Below are positions 8,831-18,107 of a stretch of 64,000 nucleotides of DNA, one piece after another (within the stretch, counting starts at the first letter, position 1; each line of letters begins with the position of its first letter). The stretch is from Mesorhizobium sp. CA14 (GTDB lineage Bacteria; Pseudomonadota; Alphaproteobacteria; Rhizobiales; Rhizobiaceae): contig NZ_JAIUHR010000003.1 of NCBI RefSeq assembly GCF_020165195.1, positions 186,001-250,000 of the forward strand, read 5' to 3'. The position numbers and the translations under genes were made by a program. A model generated the notes under the pieces. That model ran no database searches, was not told the DNA's origin, and saw only the letters and a list, made by a program, of their open reading frames with translations.

Positions 8831-9527
8831 GCAGGCCCGATTGCCGCTCTCTGCGATCTCAGGGCTGCGTCGGGGTCGGCATTTGCCGAATGCGAAGGTC
8901 TGACCCATAGCTGACTTTCGCCTGGACCAGAGCAGGAACTTTTGCGCCGCTCTCCAGTCGCCAATCTTGGCTCACATTCGTGAAAGCGGCCGTTTAGCTG
9001 TGTCGGTGGACGATTGCGTTCAGAATATTGTGGCCGCTGGCCGCAGAGGGCTCGCCATAAACGCATGTCTTAATTTCCAACGTCATTTTTGGCAAAGCCG
9101 ATATAGGCATACGGCCCATTCCAGCGCGAAGTGTCGCGTCCAATTGGCAGGCAACGGTCACGCCCGCTGGTTTCGAGTGCCATTACACAGAGCTGTGCGC
9201 TCGCCACGGGGAGGCCAGTTCAGGCGGGTAGACATGGAACAGAATGACCCTTCCGCGGTTTGCCGGCAGCGTTACAGTGATGGTCGCCGTCCGGTCGCTC
9301 TCGCACGTCGGCGAATAGTCGCTTTACGGAGCTGGTCAAGCGCTCTGACGATTTCAGCCTGTTCCTCGGGATCGAACACCCGTAGCACATCAACCATTCA
9401 GTCTCACTGGACGGCCCAAGGGAATGGCCGTAGCGTGTTGAAATCCCGGAAACTTCGGCAAACCGATACCAAGGTATAATGCGCGCGAAAGATCGAGTGG
9501 CGCATTCTGGGATCGAGGAGATTTTCG
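8831..9527. other. Intergenic stretch without an intact gene
   Basis: The only frame with any coding look is a 41-codon minus-strand ORF at 9272-9397 (begins MVDVLRVFDPEEQAEIVRAL), probably a remnant; I would not annotate it as a gene. The ribosome site for the kinase at 9528 (GAGGAG) closes the stretch. Confidence 0.4.
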
Positions 9528-12323
9528 ATGCTGACAGCAGACGGGCCGACGGACCCGCGCATTGCCGAGGAGATCGAACGACGCGTCGCAGAGCGGACGG
9601 CCGAGCTCTCCGCCATCAGTGAGGATTTGCGGCGCCAGCTTTCCGTGCGGCACCGTGACAACGAAAATCCGCACCTCCGGGAAATCTTGCTGAAATCCTT
9701 CATCGACGGCATTGGGGCACCGGTCACGCTATGCGCGCCAACCGGCGAAATGGTGGCGGTCAACCGGTTCGGCCAGGAATACCACCGCAAATCCGTCGAA
9801 GAGATCATGGACTGGACCTCGGGCGAAATGATATTCGCCGCTGATTTGCCGCGTGTGAAAGCGGCATGGCAGCGATCGATCGAGACCGGCGAGCCCTATG
9901 ATGTCGAGGTCCGTGCCCGCCGGGCCCACGGACCCTATCGCTGGATGCGTCTCCATGGATTTCCGGTTCGCGATTCCGATGGCAGCATCCTGCGGTGGTG
10001 CGTGCTGCATCTGGATATTCATGACAGCAAGTCGGCCGAAGAAGCTCTCGCGGCCAGCGAGCGCAATCTCAAACTGACCATCAACACGATGCCGGCGATG
10101 GCCTGGACCGCCGATACGAGCGGGAATGTCGAGTTCTTCAACGACAATTTCCTGGATTATGTCGGCCTGCCGCTCGACCGCATGCTCGACGACAGCTGGA
10201 AGCAGGCCGTACACCCCGACGATGTCGATGATCTGCTTGAGACTTGGAAAGTCGTCATGGCCGCCGGCCGGACCGGCGAGACCGAGGCGCGACTGCGGCG
10301 CTTCGACGGCACCTATCGCTGGTTCCTGATGCGGGTCAGCCCCCTGCGCGATGAATCCGGAAAGGTCGTGCGGTGGTACGGCATCAACACCGACGTCGAT
10401 GCTTGGCGGCAGACCGAACGGCAGCGGCAGCAGGCGGAGGATTCGCTGCGCGCCAGCGAATTGATGCTGCGATCGATGCTGGACAGCATCGCTGCGCCGA
10501 TCGGCTTCTTCAATTCCGACGGCGAACTGGAGGCGGTCAATCATCTGGTCGGCGATTATTTCGGCAAGAGCTTCGAGGAGGTCTCCCAGTGGGAGAACAT
10601 CGTGCATCCGGATGATCTGGTCGCCTCGCAGGCCGCCTGGCAGCGGGCGATTGAGGCCGGCGCGGCCTATGAGCACGAGGCCCGCATCCGCCGCGCGGAC
10701 GGCGAGTATCGTTGGAATGACCATCGCGGCTATCCGATGCGGGACGCCGAAGGCCGCATCGTGCGCTGGTGCGTACTGCAGATCGACATTCACGACCGGA
10801 AGCAGGCCGAGGCCCGTCTGGCCGCAAGCGAACGGAATCTCGATCAGATCATCAGCGGGATTCCCGGTTTGGCATGGACCGCTCTTCCCGATGGCCATGC
10901 AGACTTCTTGAATCAGCATTATCTCGACTATGTCGGACTTTCACTTGAACAGGCGCGGGGCGTCGGCTGGATGCTGGCCCTTCACCCGGACGATCGGGAG
11001 CATTTGATCGCCGATTGGCGCGCCATGATGTCGGAGCGTCGTGGCGGAGAGTCCGAGGCGCGAATCCGCCGATGTGATGGGGAATATCGGTGCTTCCTGT
11101 TTCGCGCCAGCCCGGTGCTGGATGATGCAGGCAACGTCGTACGCTGGTTCGGTGTTAATACAGACATCGAAGACCTGAAGCGCGCCGAAGCGGCCATGCG
11201 GGCGAGCGAGCTCAATCTGCGACAATTGACAGAAACCATTCCCCAGATGCTCTGGAGTGCTACGGCGGATGGCTCGATAGACTACTGCAACAAGCGGCTG
11301 CTGGAGTTCACCGGCTTCACCCCCGAAGAAGCGATGGGTACCGGCTGGGCGAAGATGCTGCACCCGGACGACGTCGAGCCAACGGTGAGGGCTTGGCTGC
11401 ACTGCATCGCAACCGGTGATCCCTATCGGGTCGAGGTGCGGACGCTGCGGGCGTCGGATCAGACCTATCGATGGCTGTTGACCAGTGCGCTGCCGCTGCG
11501 CGACGCAGACGGCCGCATCCTCAAATGGCATGGTGCCTGCGCGGACATGCACGACTGGAAACAGGCCCAAGACGAGCTTCGTGATGCCCAGGCCGAGCTC
11601 GCGCATATGACGCGGGTAATGACCATGGGCCATCTCACCGCTTCGATCGCCCATGAACTCAATCAGCCGTTGGCCGGCATCATCACCAATGCCAGCACGT
11701 GCTTGCGCATGCTGGCAGCCGATCCACCCAACGTGACAGGTGCGCGAGAGACCGCACGACGAACTATACGAGACGGCAACCGGGCTGCGGATGTGATCGC
11801 CAGGCTGCGGTCGCTCTTCAGCAAGAAGGACCCGGTCATCGAAGCGGTGGATGTGAACACGGCCACGCAAGAGGTTATAGCGCTGACGTTGACTGAGTTG
11901 AAGAAGGCCAACGTGAGCTTGCGCGTGCAACTGGCCGAGGCGCTCCCATCTGTGGAGGGAGACCGTGTCCAGCTTCAGCAGGTGATCATGAACCTGATTT
12001 TGAATGCCATGCAGGCCATGGACGGTATCGCCGACCGGTCCAAGGAGCTGGTCGTGGCGACGGAGCGCGACGGTTGCGACGCCGTGCGCGTCGTCGTCCA
12101 GGATGCAGGCGTGGGTTTCGAGGCCGCAATCGCCGAGAAGCTCTTCCATCCGTTCTATACGACCAAGAGGCACGGCATGGGGATCGGTCTCTCAGTCAGC
12201 CGGTCGATTGTCGAGAACCACCAGGGCCGGCTCTGGGCCGAGCGGAATGACGGTCCCGGCGCTACGTTTATTGTCTCAATCCCGTCCGGGGACGCTGGCG
12301 ACGGTGCGGAGGTGAACGCATGA
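9528..12323 (+). CDS. Multi-PAS sensor histidine kinase, paralogue B
   Basis: The 931-residue protein starts at ATG 9528 with GAGGAG 7 bases before. After an N-terminal coiled coil (EEIERRVAERTAEL) come five PAS repeats at about 50-170, 178-300, 310-430, 435-560 and 565-690. The repeats are similar to each other, each with an HPDD or related turn and a C-terminal YRW...PLRD...G...RW pattern. The kinase core has the phospho-His in ASIAHELNQPLAG, N-box NLILNAMQAM and G-boxes DAGVGFE and GMGIGLSVSRS. There are no membrane helices. It is about 50 percent or more alike with kinases A and C over the core by eye. Unlike A it has no GAF domains. It overlaps its receiver gene by ATGA. Confidence 0.92.
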   Translation: MLTADGPTDPRIAEEIERRVAERTAELSAISEDLRRQLSVRHRDNENPHLREILLKSFIDGIGAPVTLCAPTGEMVAVNRFGQEYHRKSVEEIMDWTSGEMIFAADLPRVKAAWQRSIETGEPYDVEVRARRAHGPYRWMRLHGFPVRDSDGSILRWCVLHLDIHDSKSAEEALAASERNLKLTINTMPAMAWTADTSGNVEFFNDNFLDYVGLPLDRMLDDSWKQAVHPDDVDDLLETWKVVMAAGRTGETEARLRRFDGTYRWFLMRVSPLRDESGKVVRWYGINTDVDAWRQTERQRQQAEDSLRASELMLRSMLDSIAAPIGFFNSDGELEAVNHLVGDYFGKSFEEVSQWENIVHPDDLVASQAAWQRAIEAGAAYEHEARIRRADGEYRWNDHRGYPMRDAEGRIVRWCVLQIDIHDRKQAEARLAASERNLDQIISGIPGLAWTALPDGHADFLNQHYLDYVGLSLEQARGVGWMLALHPDDREHLIADWRAMMSERRGGESEARIRRCDGEYRCFLFRASPVLDDAGNVVRWFGVNTDIEDLKRAEAAMRASELNLRQLTETIPQMLWSATADGSIDYCNKRLLEFTGFTPEEAMGTGWAKMLHPDDVEPTVRAWLHCIATGDPYRVEVRTLRASDQTYRWLLTSALPLRDADGRILKWHGACADMHDWKQAQDELRDAQAELAHMTRVMTMGHLTASIAHELNQPLAGIITNASTCLRMLAADPPNVTGARETARRTIRDGNRAADVIARLRSLFSKKDPVIEAVDVNTATQEVIALTLTELKKANVSLRVQLAEALPSVEGDRVQLQQVIMNLILNAMQAMDGIADRSKELVVATERDGCDAVRVVVQDAGVGFEAAIAEKLFHPFYTTKRHGMGIGLSVSRSIVENHQGRLWAERNDGPGATFIVSIPSGDAGDGAEVNA

Positions 12324-12694
12324 CGCAACGCCGGAGGTTCATCGCTGTGATCGATGACGACGAGTCGGTACGCGAGTCGGTTCCGGACCTGCTGCGCGAG
12401 TTCGGCTACGAGGCGGGCGGATTTTCGTCGGCTGAAGAGTTTCTAGCATCCGATAAGCTCAGGCAGGCTGAGTGTCTGGTGCTCGATATCGCGATGCCGG
12501 GAATGTCCGGGCTTGATCTCCAGCGCGAACTGAGCCGGCGGCAGCTGCAGATTCCGATCGTTTTCATCACAGCGCATGGCGATGGGGCGGTACGGCTCCG
12601 ACTTCATGAGCGCGGCGCTGTCGATTGTCTGCTGAAACCGTTCAGCGATACCGCCCTGATGGAGGCGCTGCAGGGCGTGCTTCGATCGAAGTGA
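12320..12694 (+). CDS. Single-domain receiver protein partnered with kinase B
   Basis: 124 residues: acidic AVIDDDESVRESVPDLL, phospho-acceptor Asp56 in CLVLDIAMPGMSG, Thr in VFITAHGDG, Lys in CLLKPFSDTA. It is a clear paralogue of the receiver at 3441-3815. Its ATG overlaps the kinase stop, so the pair is co-translated. There is no output domain. The FixJ-like gene expected next by analogy with operon A survives only as a remnant at 12786-12915, so any transcriptional output probably goes through the regulator at 2731-3399. Confidence 0.9.
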   Translation: MTQRRRFIAVIDDDESVRESVPDLLREFGYEAGGFSSAEEFLASDKLRQAECLVLDIAMPGMSGLDLQRELSRRQLQIPIVFITAHGDGAVRLRLHERGAVDCLLKPFSDTALMEALQGVLRSK

Positions 12695-12785
12695 TTCGCC
12701 TGTCTTGTGTCTGCAAGGAAAGGGAGGCTTAAAATGCATGGGCGCGTGGAGGTCAACGTGCCGGGTGCAACGGCGGTGGACGGCC

Positions 12786-12915
12786 ATGCCGGATGCTACT
12801 TCGACAGTCAATATGGTGGATGATGACATCTCCGTCCGCGAAGCACTGGAGGGGCTAAGCGGGTTGGCGGCCGACGGCCTTCAACGCTCATGTCGGCGGT
12901 TTCACCGCTTGGCTG
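12786..12915 (+). pseudogene. Remnant of a FixJ-like response regulator
   Basis: ATG 12786 opens a frame with VNMVDDDISVREALEGLSG, matching the receiver start VDDDISVRESLESLIGSAGW of the intact regulator at 2731-3399. A frameshift then moves the expected WRPTAFNA (intact: WRPETFAS) into the next frame. Similarity stops near 12915, where sequence belonging to a minus-strand alpha/beta hydrolase begins. The phospho-acceptor site and the DNA-binding domain are gone. Confidence 0.75.
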
Positions 12916-12919
12916 ATAA

Positions 12920-13549
12920 TTTTTTAGGTTATCGGGCCCGTCTGAATATCTGCCTGGCCGGGTCGGCTGAGAATCGCGAATTCATCGGTCCACAGATCAA
13001 GGTCATAGCGCTCGACGGCCAGATCGCTGCCGCGGTGGCGGCGGCGCGTCGCCCCCAACGACAGGAGCTTCTTGCGCAGCGTCTCTTCATGAGTTGCGCG
13101 GTTGCCCAGAAAGCGAGGCGGGGAGCTCAGGCAGCGCCGAGGCCCGTGTCGTGGGCATGCTGCACGATCCGCGATTGCAGGCGGTCGGGATGAGCCATCG
13201 CCATGCGGAAGCCCACCGGACCGCCGTAATCCTGCATGAACAGGCTGTAACGGGAGAGTGCCAGAACCTCGGTGAAGCGGGTAATGACCTCAGCTAGGTG
13301 GTCGAAAGTGTGGCCAAACGCGTTGGGGACAGGCGCAGCGCTATGACCAAACCCGGGATAGTCCGGCTCGACCAGATGATAACGGTCCGAGAGTCGCGCA
13401 AGCAGCGGCTGATACATGCGCGACGACGACGGCAATCCGTGGAGGAGCAGGATCACCGGCGCATCGCGGTCTCCTGCTTCGCAGTCGAAGATCGGAAGAC
13501 CATCGACCGAAAATCGTGCGGTAAATGATCGGATGCGCCATCGGATCAC
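12920..13549 (-). pseudogene. Alpha/beta hydrolase gene broken by a stop codon and frameshift, 3' end lost
   Basis: From 13549 the frame gives a normal N-terminal hydrolase half: LPIFDCEAGDRDAPVILLLHG with the oxyanion HG motif, PGFGHS, and FMQDYGGPVGFRMAMAHP with the nucleophile-elbow Asp. It stops at TGA near 13127 where related enzymes have Trp (GLGAA-stop-APRLAFWA). One base later in the same region is missing, so the rest (NRATHEETLRKKLL, DLWTDEFAILSRPGQADIQ) lies in another frame. It ends at the junction with the response-regulator remnant near 12920. Family members hydrolyse epoxides, haloalkanes or esters; this copy should be inactive. Confidence 0.82.
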
Positions 13550-14604
13550 ATCCCGCTTACGTCGATGATGGCCTGCGTGAAGGCTTGCGGCGCTTCCTGG
13601 GGAAGGTTGTGGCCGATGCCGCCCGCGATCAACCGATGCTCGTACTTGCCGGAGAACATCTTCGCATAGGCGCTGGCTTCCGGATGCGGCGCACCATTGG
13701 CGTCGCCTTCGAGCGTGATTGTCGGCACGGAGATAACGGGCGCCTCAGCGAGCCGCTGTTCCAGCGCGTCGTATCGCGCCTCGCCTTCCGCCAGCTCGAG
13801 CCGCCAGCGGTAATTGTGCATCACGATATCGACATGATCCGGATTGTCGAAGGACGCCGCACTGCGCTCGAAGGTGGCGTCGTCAAAGTTCCATTGCGGC
13901 GAGGCAAGCTGCCAGATCAGCCTTGCGAAATCGCGCGTGTATTTCTCGTACCCCGCCCGGCCACGGTCGGTGGCGAAGTAGTACTGGTACCACCATTGAA
14001 GCTCAGCCTTGGGCGGCAGCGGCGACTTGCCGGCCTGCTGGTTGCCGATCAGGTAGCCGCTGACCGAGACCATCGACTTGCAGCGCTCCGGCCACAGCGC
14101 GGCAATGATGTTTGCCGTGCGGGCACCCCAGTCGCAGCCGCCTATAGTGGCCTTCCCGATGCCGAGCGCATCCATCAGGGCGATGACGTCGGATGCGATT
14201 GCCGCCTGCTGGCCATTGCGCGGCGTTTCGCCTGACTGAAACCGCGTCGTGCCATAGCCACGCAGGTGAGGTACGATCACGCGATATCCCTTGGACGCCA
14301 GCAACGGAGCGACGTCGACGTAAGTATGGATATCGTAGGGCCAGCCGTGCAGCAGGATGACAGGCGCGCCGTCGGCTGGTCCCAGTTCGACATAGCCGAC
14401 ATTCAGGACGCCGGCGTCAATCTGCTTCGGTGCGCCAACCGAGTTGTGTGTTGTCTGCATCGCTGACGCGGTCGTCTTGTCGGCTCCGCCGGGTGCGGCC
14501 TTCGCGGCCGTGGTCACACCGAGTTCGGCGATCGCGAGGGTCATTGCCGCCGCGCCGATTATGTGGCGACGGCGCTCATCGATCCTGTCGGAAACACTGT
14601 CCAT
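13546..14604 (-). CDS. Tat-exported alpha/beta hydrolase, epoxide-hydrolase type
   Basis: 352 residues from ATG 14604, which has AGGAGAGG upstream. The N terminus ERRRHIIGAAAMTLAIAELG has a twin-arginine look and is followed by Ala-rich sequence, so periplasmic export is likely. The hydrolase core has the oxyanion motif LLHGWPYD, an Asp nucleophile in GGCDWGARTA (about residue 158) rather than Ser, and the catalytic His in GGIGHNLPQEAP. An Asp nucleophile is typical of epoxide hydrolases and haloalkane dehalogenases. It is last but one in a minus-strand run of related enzymes (17692 to 13546). A decayed duplicate of its 3' part lies at 8430-8830. The substrate is unknown. Confidence 0.82.
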   Translation of the reverse strand: MDSVSDRIDERRRHIIGAAAMTLAIAELGVTTAAKAAPGGADKTTASAMQTTHNSVGAPKQIDAGVLNVGYVELGPADGAPVILLHGWPYDIHTYVDVAPLLASKGYRVIVPHLRGYGTTRFQSGETPRNGQQAAIASDVIALMDALGIGKATIGGCDWGARTANIIAALWPERCKSMVSVSGYLIGNQQAGKSPLPPKAELQWWYQYYFATDRGRAGYEKYTRDFARLIWQLASPQWNFDDATFERSAASFDNPDHVDIVMHNYRWRLELAEGEARYDALEQRLAEAPVISVPTITLEGDANGAPHPEASAYAKMFSGKYEHRLIAGGIGHNLPQEAPQAFTQAIIDVSGM

Positions 14605-14726
14605 GGTGATGCCTCTCCTGTGGCAGGACTAATCTCGATTTCCTTGGCATGCCTGATCAAGATCCGAGCCGCTGGTCGCCATCAATGTCGCATGTCGCGC
14701 CAGTCGACGCCCCATCACGACGGCTT

Positions 14727-15503
14727 TCATCGTGATGTCTCCTTAGCGGCCTTCTCGATCAGCCGCGCCACGGCTTCAGGGTGCGACACCATCACCAAAT
14801 GCGAGGCGCCCTTGATGACCACGGTATCCCGTGAGTGGGCCCGAGCAGCCATGAATGCTGAGGCTTCCGCCGGTATGTTCTTGTCACCGGCCCCGTAGAT
14901 GAACCAGGTTGGAAACTCTTTCCACGCCGCTTCAGTTTGGATTTCGTTCAGCGCCGCTTCTTCAATGGGCCTCTGCGCCGCGGCCATCAACCTGGTTTCG
15001 GCCTCGGGGACGTCGGCGGCGAACTGCCCGTGGAACCTGTCCTGCCGGATGTAGAGATCCTTGCCTCCGCTTGACAGGCTGACTGGCGGCGAGAGGGCCG
15101 GACCGAGCGTGCTGCCGGGATACTGGGCGGCGAGTTGCGCGGCTGTCTCGCCCGTATCCGGCGCGAAGGCGGCGACATAGACCAGCGCCTTGACGTTGGC
15201 GTGGCCTTCGGCCGCCTCGCTGATGACGGAGCCGCCGTAGGAATGCCCAACGAGAACGACAGGCGATTTGATGGAGCCAAGGATGTCGGCGACGTAGCCG
15301 GCGTCGTTTTTGACCCCACGTAGCGGATTGGCGACAGCTACGACGCGATAGCCATCCTTCTCGAGGATTTTGACGACGCCGTTCCAACTCGACGAATCCG
15401 CGAACGCACCGTGAACCAGAACGATCGTGGGTTTGTCGGCCTGCGCATATGCATTGCCGAACGAGGCGCTGGCGATCGCAAAGGCTGCGAGAAGTGTTTT
15501 CAT
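14727..15503 (-). CDS. Exported serine alpha/beta hydrolase
   Basis: 258 residues. The N terminus MKTLLAAFAIASASFGNAYA is a clear Sec signal peptide ending in a standard AYA-QA cleavage site, so the enzyme acts in the periplasm. The core begins KPTIVLVHGAFADSSSWNGVV (oxyanion HGAF), the nucleophile Ser is in LVGHSYGGSVI (about residue 89), and the C-terminal His is in KGASHLVMVSHPEAVARLI. This is the family of small esterase or chloroperoxidase-like hydrolases. GAAGGGAC precedes the ATG. It belongs to the same strand run as the two epoxide hydrolase-type genes; the cluster suggests processing of an exogenous small molecule. Confidence 0.85.
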   Translation of the reverse strand: MKTLLAAFAIASASFGNAYAQADKPTIVLVHGAFADSSSWNGVVKILEKDGYRVVAVANPLRGVKNDAGYVADILGSIKSPVVLVGHSYGGSVISEAAEGHANVKALVYVAAFAPDTGETAAQLAAQYPGSTLGPALSPPVSLSSGGKDLYIRQDRFHGQFAADVPEAETRLMAAAQRPIEEAALNEIQTEAAWKEFPTWFIYGAGDKNIPAEASAFMAARAHSRDTVVIKGASHLVMVSHPEAVARLIEKAAKETSR

Positions 15504-15613
15504 CTGAATGTCCCTTCATGTTTGAGGTATCCCGCGAACCGCGCGGAGACGTAGGCGTGCCTCCTCGGTGTGGACGAGCCTGGGCGTCCAACCCATGCCC
15601 CCCAGGGCTTGGC

Positions 15614-16291
15614 CTATTGCGGCAGGGGCTTTCCGGTCTGCTCCGCCGCCATGTAGGCGGCGTACCAGTCCGGCCAATTCTCATCACGGCGGCCGCCGCT
15701 CCGCTGCTCGTGCTCGCCGTGGGCCACCGACGCGCGCCGCATCGCGGCAGCCAGATCCGCTTCAGAGGCGAAGCTTGTCGAATTGCCGTCGATCCGGCCA
15801 GGAAGCCGAGCAATGATTTCCTGCAGCACCCAGCCGTTGTCGTCAGGATCGCTGAATGTAGCATACGAGACGTAGCTGCGCCCTTCAGGATCGCGACCGC
15901 TGATCGCGGGCTGGCCCGGTCCGGCGCGATGGAACACCTCGCTGACCTCGGCGCCGTGAGCAATGAGGTCGGCACGCGCCGCCTCGATGTTAGAGACGAC
16001 GAGAAAGAGGCCATGCGCCGAGCCCGGAGCGGCCGAGGTGATGCCCTTGCCGAAGTGGATCGAGCCTGATGAGCCGGGCGGAGTGAACTGAACGACCCTG
16101 AACACGTCGCCGACCACGAAGTCGGCATCAAGCCTCCAGTCTAAGCCGCCGTAGAAGCTCTTGGCGCGATCGACATCCGAGACAGGGATAGCGATCACTT
16201 CGAGCTTCATATCGAGGGGCGGCGCGCTCGCTGTGCGGACTGATGTTTCCAACGTGGTCTCGACCTGCCGCGCTTCAACCGTGGATGACAT
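15614..16291 (-). CDS. VOC (glyoxalase/dioxygenase fold) protein
   Basis: 225 residues. The first half is one VOC domain (MKLEVIAIPVSDVDRAKSFY, WRLDADF, FRVVQFTPPGSSGSIHFG, GLFLVVSNIEAARADL, DPEGRSYVSYATFSDPDDNGW). The C-terminal 70 residues (ADLAAAMRRASVAHGEHEQR...NWPDWYAAYMAAEQTGKPLP) form a short extra segment common to rhizobial members that I cannot assign. VOC proteins include glyoxalases, ring-cleavage dioxygenases and drug-binding proteins; I cannot tell which applies. It lies between an epoxide hydrolase and a serine hydrolase on the same strand. A frameshifted paralogue is at 920-1577, next to the other duplicated remnants. Confidence 0.85.
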   Translation of the reverse strand: MSSTVEARQVETTLETSVRTASAPPLDMKLEVIAIPVSDVDRAKSFYGGLDWRLDADFVVGDVFRVVQFTPPGSSGSIHFGKGITSAAPGSAHGLFLVVSNIEAARADLIAHGAEVSEVFHRAGPGQPAISGRDPEGRSYVSYATFSDPDDNGWVLQEIIARLPGRIDGNSTSFASEADLAAAMRRASVAHGEHEQRSGGRRDENWPDWYAAYMAAEQTGKPLPQ

Positions 16292-16417
16292 GGTCGTTCT
16301 CCTTCTCTTGGTTTTGTCACAAGCAGTATGTTGCCGCCCTACGCCGCCTCGGCGGACCGACCTGCCGGTCCGACCGCCGTTTTGAAATGCGGACGACCTG
16401 ATGGCTGCCCTTCGGCT

Positions 16418-17692
16418 TCAGATGGACTGGCGCAGCGGGCGGAAGGCGTCTCTGAGCTCTGCGCTAAACACCGACGGCTGTTCCCAGGCCGCGAAGTGCC
16501 CGCCCTTGGCGAGCCGGTTGTAGTGGATCAGCTTCGGATAGGCTTTTTCAGCCCAGCTTTGCGGCGCCTGATAGATCTCGTCCGGGAAGGCGCTCACGGC
16601 AACTGGGATCTTGATGCCACGCGGATCGAAGAAACCCCCCGTCGGGAAATGTGCATTGTCCCAATAGAGGCGGCCCGACGAGATCGCCGTATTGGTCAAC
16701 CAGTACAGCGTGACATTGTCGACGATGTCATCCTTCGTCAGCCCTTCGGCGCTCCCATCAAAGACGCGCGTGATGAGCCTGTAACTGCGAATGTCGTGGT
16801 CAAGCATCCAGGCGGCCAGCCCGACAGGCGAATCCACGATGCCGTACAGCGTCTGCGGACGGTTGTTCATCTCGATCGCATATCCCAGCCCGTTTTTGTT
16901 GAAGTCGTCGAGCTGGCCGTAAGCACGCTTCTCGTCCGGCGAAAGGTCGGAGGGCGCAGCAGCCCCTGCCGCCAGTGCCTTGGAGATATCGGCGGGCACC
17001 GTTGCGGCCATGTTGGTGTGGATGCCCAGCAATCCCGGTGGCTCCTGCAGAGCCATCTGCTCAGAGACGGCGTTCCCCCAATCGCCGCCCTGCGCCACGT
17101 ATTTCATGTAACCGAGGCGCTGCATCAGCCTTGCCCATGCCTTGGCGATGCGGACGGGGGTCCATCCCGGTGCGGTCGGCTTGCCCGAGAAGCCATAACC
17201 TGGAAGCGAGGGGATCACGACGTGAAACGCATCGCCTTCGGTTCGGCCATGCGCGGTCGGATTGGTAAGCGGCTCGATGATCTTCAGCTGTTCTATGATC
17301 GAGCCAGGCCAGCCATGCGTCACGATGATCGGCAGCGCGTTCTCGTGCCTGGAACGCACGTGAATGAAGTGGATGTCCAGCCCGTCGATCTCCGTAATGA
17401 ACTGCGGAAGCGCGTTGAGGCGGGCCTCCACCTTGCGCCAGTCGTAATCCTTCGCCCAGTGCTGCGCTAGTTTCTGAATCGTCGCCAGTTGCACGCCCTG
17501 CGTATCGTCCGCAACGGTCTCCTTATCGGGCCAGCGGGTCGCCATCACCCGCCGGCGCAGATCGTCGAGGTCGCTGTCTCGGAAGTTGACAGTGAAGGGA
17601 CGGATCAACCCTTCCGCCGCTTGGGATGTTCCGGGAAGCATGTTGGCAGCCCCGGCGGCGGCTGCGGCGGCAAGTAGTTCGCGTCGTGTCAT
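16418..17692 (-). CDS. Tat-exported epoxide hydrolase with EHN domain
   Basis: 424 residues starting MTRRELLAAAAAAGAANMLPG, a twin-arginine signal peptide, so it is probably exported folded. Residues about 30-140 match the epoxide hydrolase N-terminal (EHN) domain (RPFTVNFRDSDLDDLRRRV, TRWPDKET). The alpha/beta core follows with the oxyanion motif VTHGWPGS, an Asp nucleophile in QGGDWGNAVS (about residue 203) and the catalytic His in KGGHFAAWEQP. Known enzymes of this type open epoxides to diols, and juvenile-hormone epoxide hydrolases are related. It is first in the 17692 to 13546 minus-strand cluster and has copy 3 of the palindromic box about 87 bases upstream, so the box may control the whole cluster. 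Confidence 0.88.
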   Translation of the reverse strand: MTRRELLAAAAAAGAANMLPGTSQAAEGLIRPFTVNFRDSDLDDLRRRVMATRWPDKETVADDTQGVQLATIQKLAQHWAKDYDWRKVEARLNALPQFITEIDGLDIHFIHVRSRHENALPIIVTHGWPGSIIEQLKIIEPLTNPTAHGRTEGDAFHVVIPSLPGYGFSGKPTAPGWTPVRIAKAWARLMQRLGYMKYVAQGGDWGNAVSEQMALQEPPGLLGIHTNMAATVPADISKALAAGAAAPSDLSPDEKRAYGQLDDFNKNGLGYAIEMNNRPQTLYGIVDSPVGLAAWMLDHDIRSYRLITRVFDGSAEGLTKDDIVDNVTLYWLTNTAISSGRLYWDNAHFPTGGFFDPRGIKIPVAVSAFPDEIYQAPQSWAEKAYPKLIHYNRLAKGGHFAAWEQPSVFSAELRDAFRPLRQSI

Positions 17693-17770
17693 GACGTCCT
17701 CCTGTCTAAATTGGTTTTTTCGAATGCTGCTAACAGATCAACTGTCGGCGAAGGCGAATCCATCACACGA

Positions 17771-17790
17771 TGGTATCGCCGATACTTTTG
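17771..17790 (-). promoter_or_regulatory. GTATCGGCGATAC palindromic box, copy 3
   Basis: Read on the minus strand, AAAGTATCGGCGATACCA with CATCG following is identical to copy 1 over 18 bases. It sits about 87 bases before the epoxide hydrolase start at 17692, in the same relative orientation to its gene as copies 1 and 2. Confidence 0.65.
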
Positions 17791-18107
17791 TATTGCTGGG
17801 CTACCAGGCGTCTGCTGTCCTTCATAAGGACAAGACCAGCAGCGAGGCCACGATGCGAGTTCGCTGGTCAACTGACCCGTACAGCATATGAGCCGGGGTC
17901 GGTCTTACCAGGATCGCTATGCGGGCGTGGCTGGCGGGTAGGCAGTGAACCGCTTCCACGCGATGTCTTGCGGTCGGACGGCCAAGAGCAACTCCTCGCC
18001 AGGCTGATGCGAACAATGGCTCGCCGGGCATCGTGGAAATGGCAATCCTCGCTCTGTTGGTCAGAGCTCTGCGTCGCGACGCGCGCCGAGCATCTCTGAC
18101 CCACGCA

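Noticed and set aside
9729..12173. Long antisense frames (396 and 410 codons) opposite kinase B
   Set aside because: They repeat with each PAS repeat, as expected for shadows of a repeated gene, and have no independent features.
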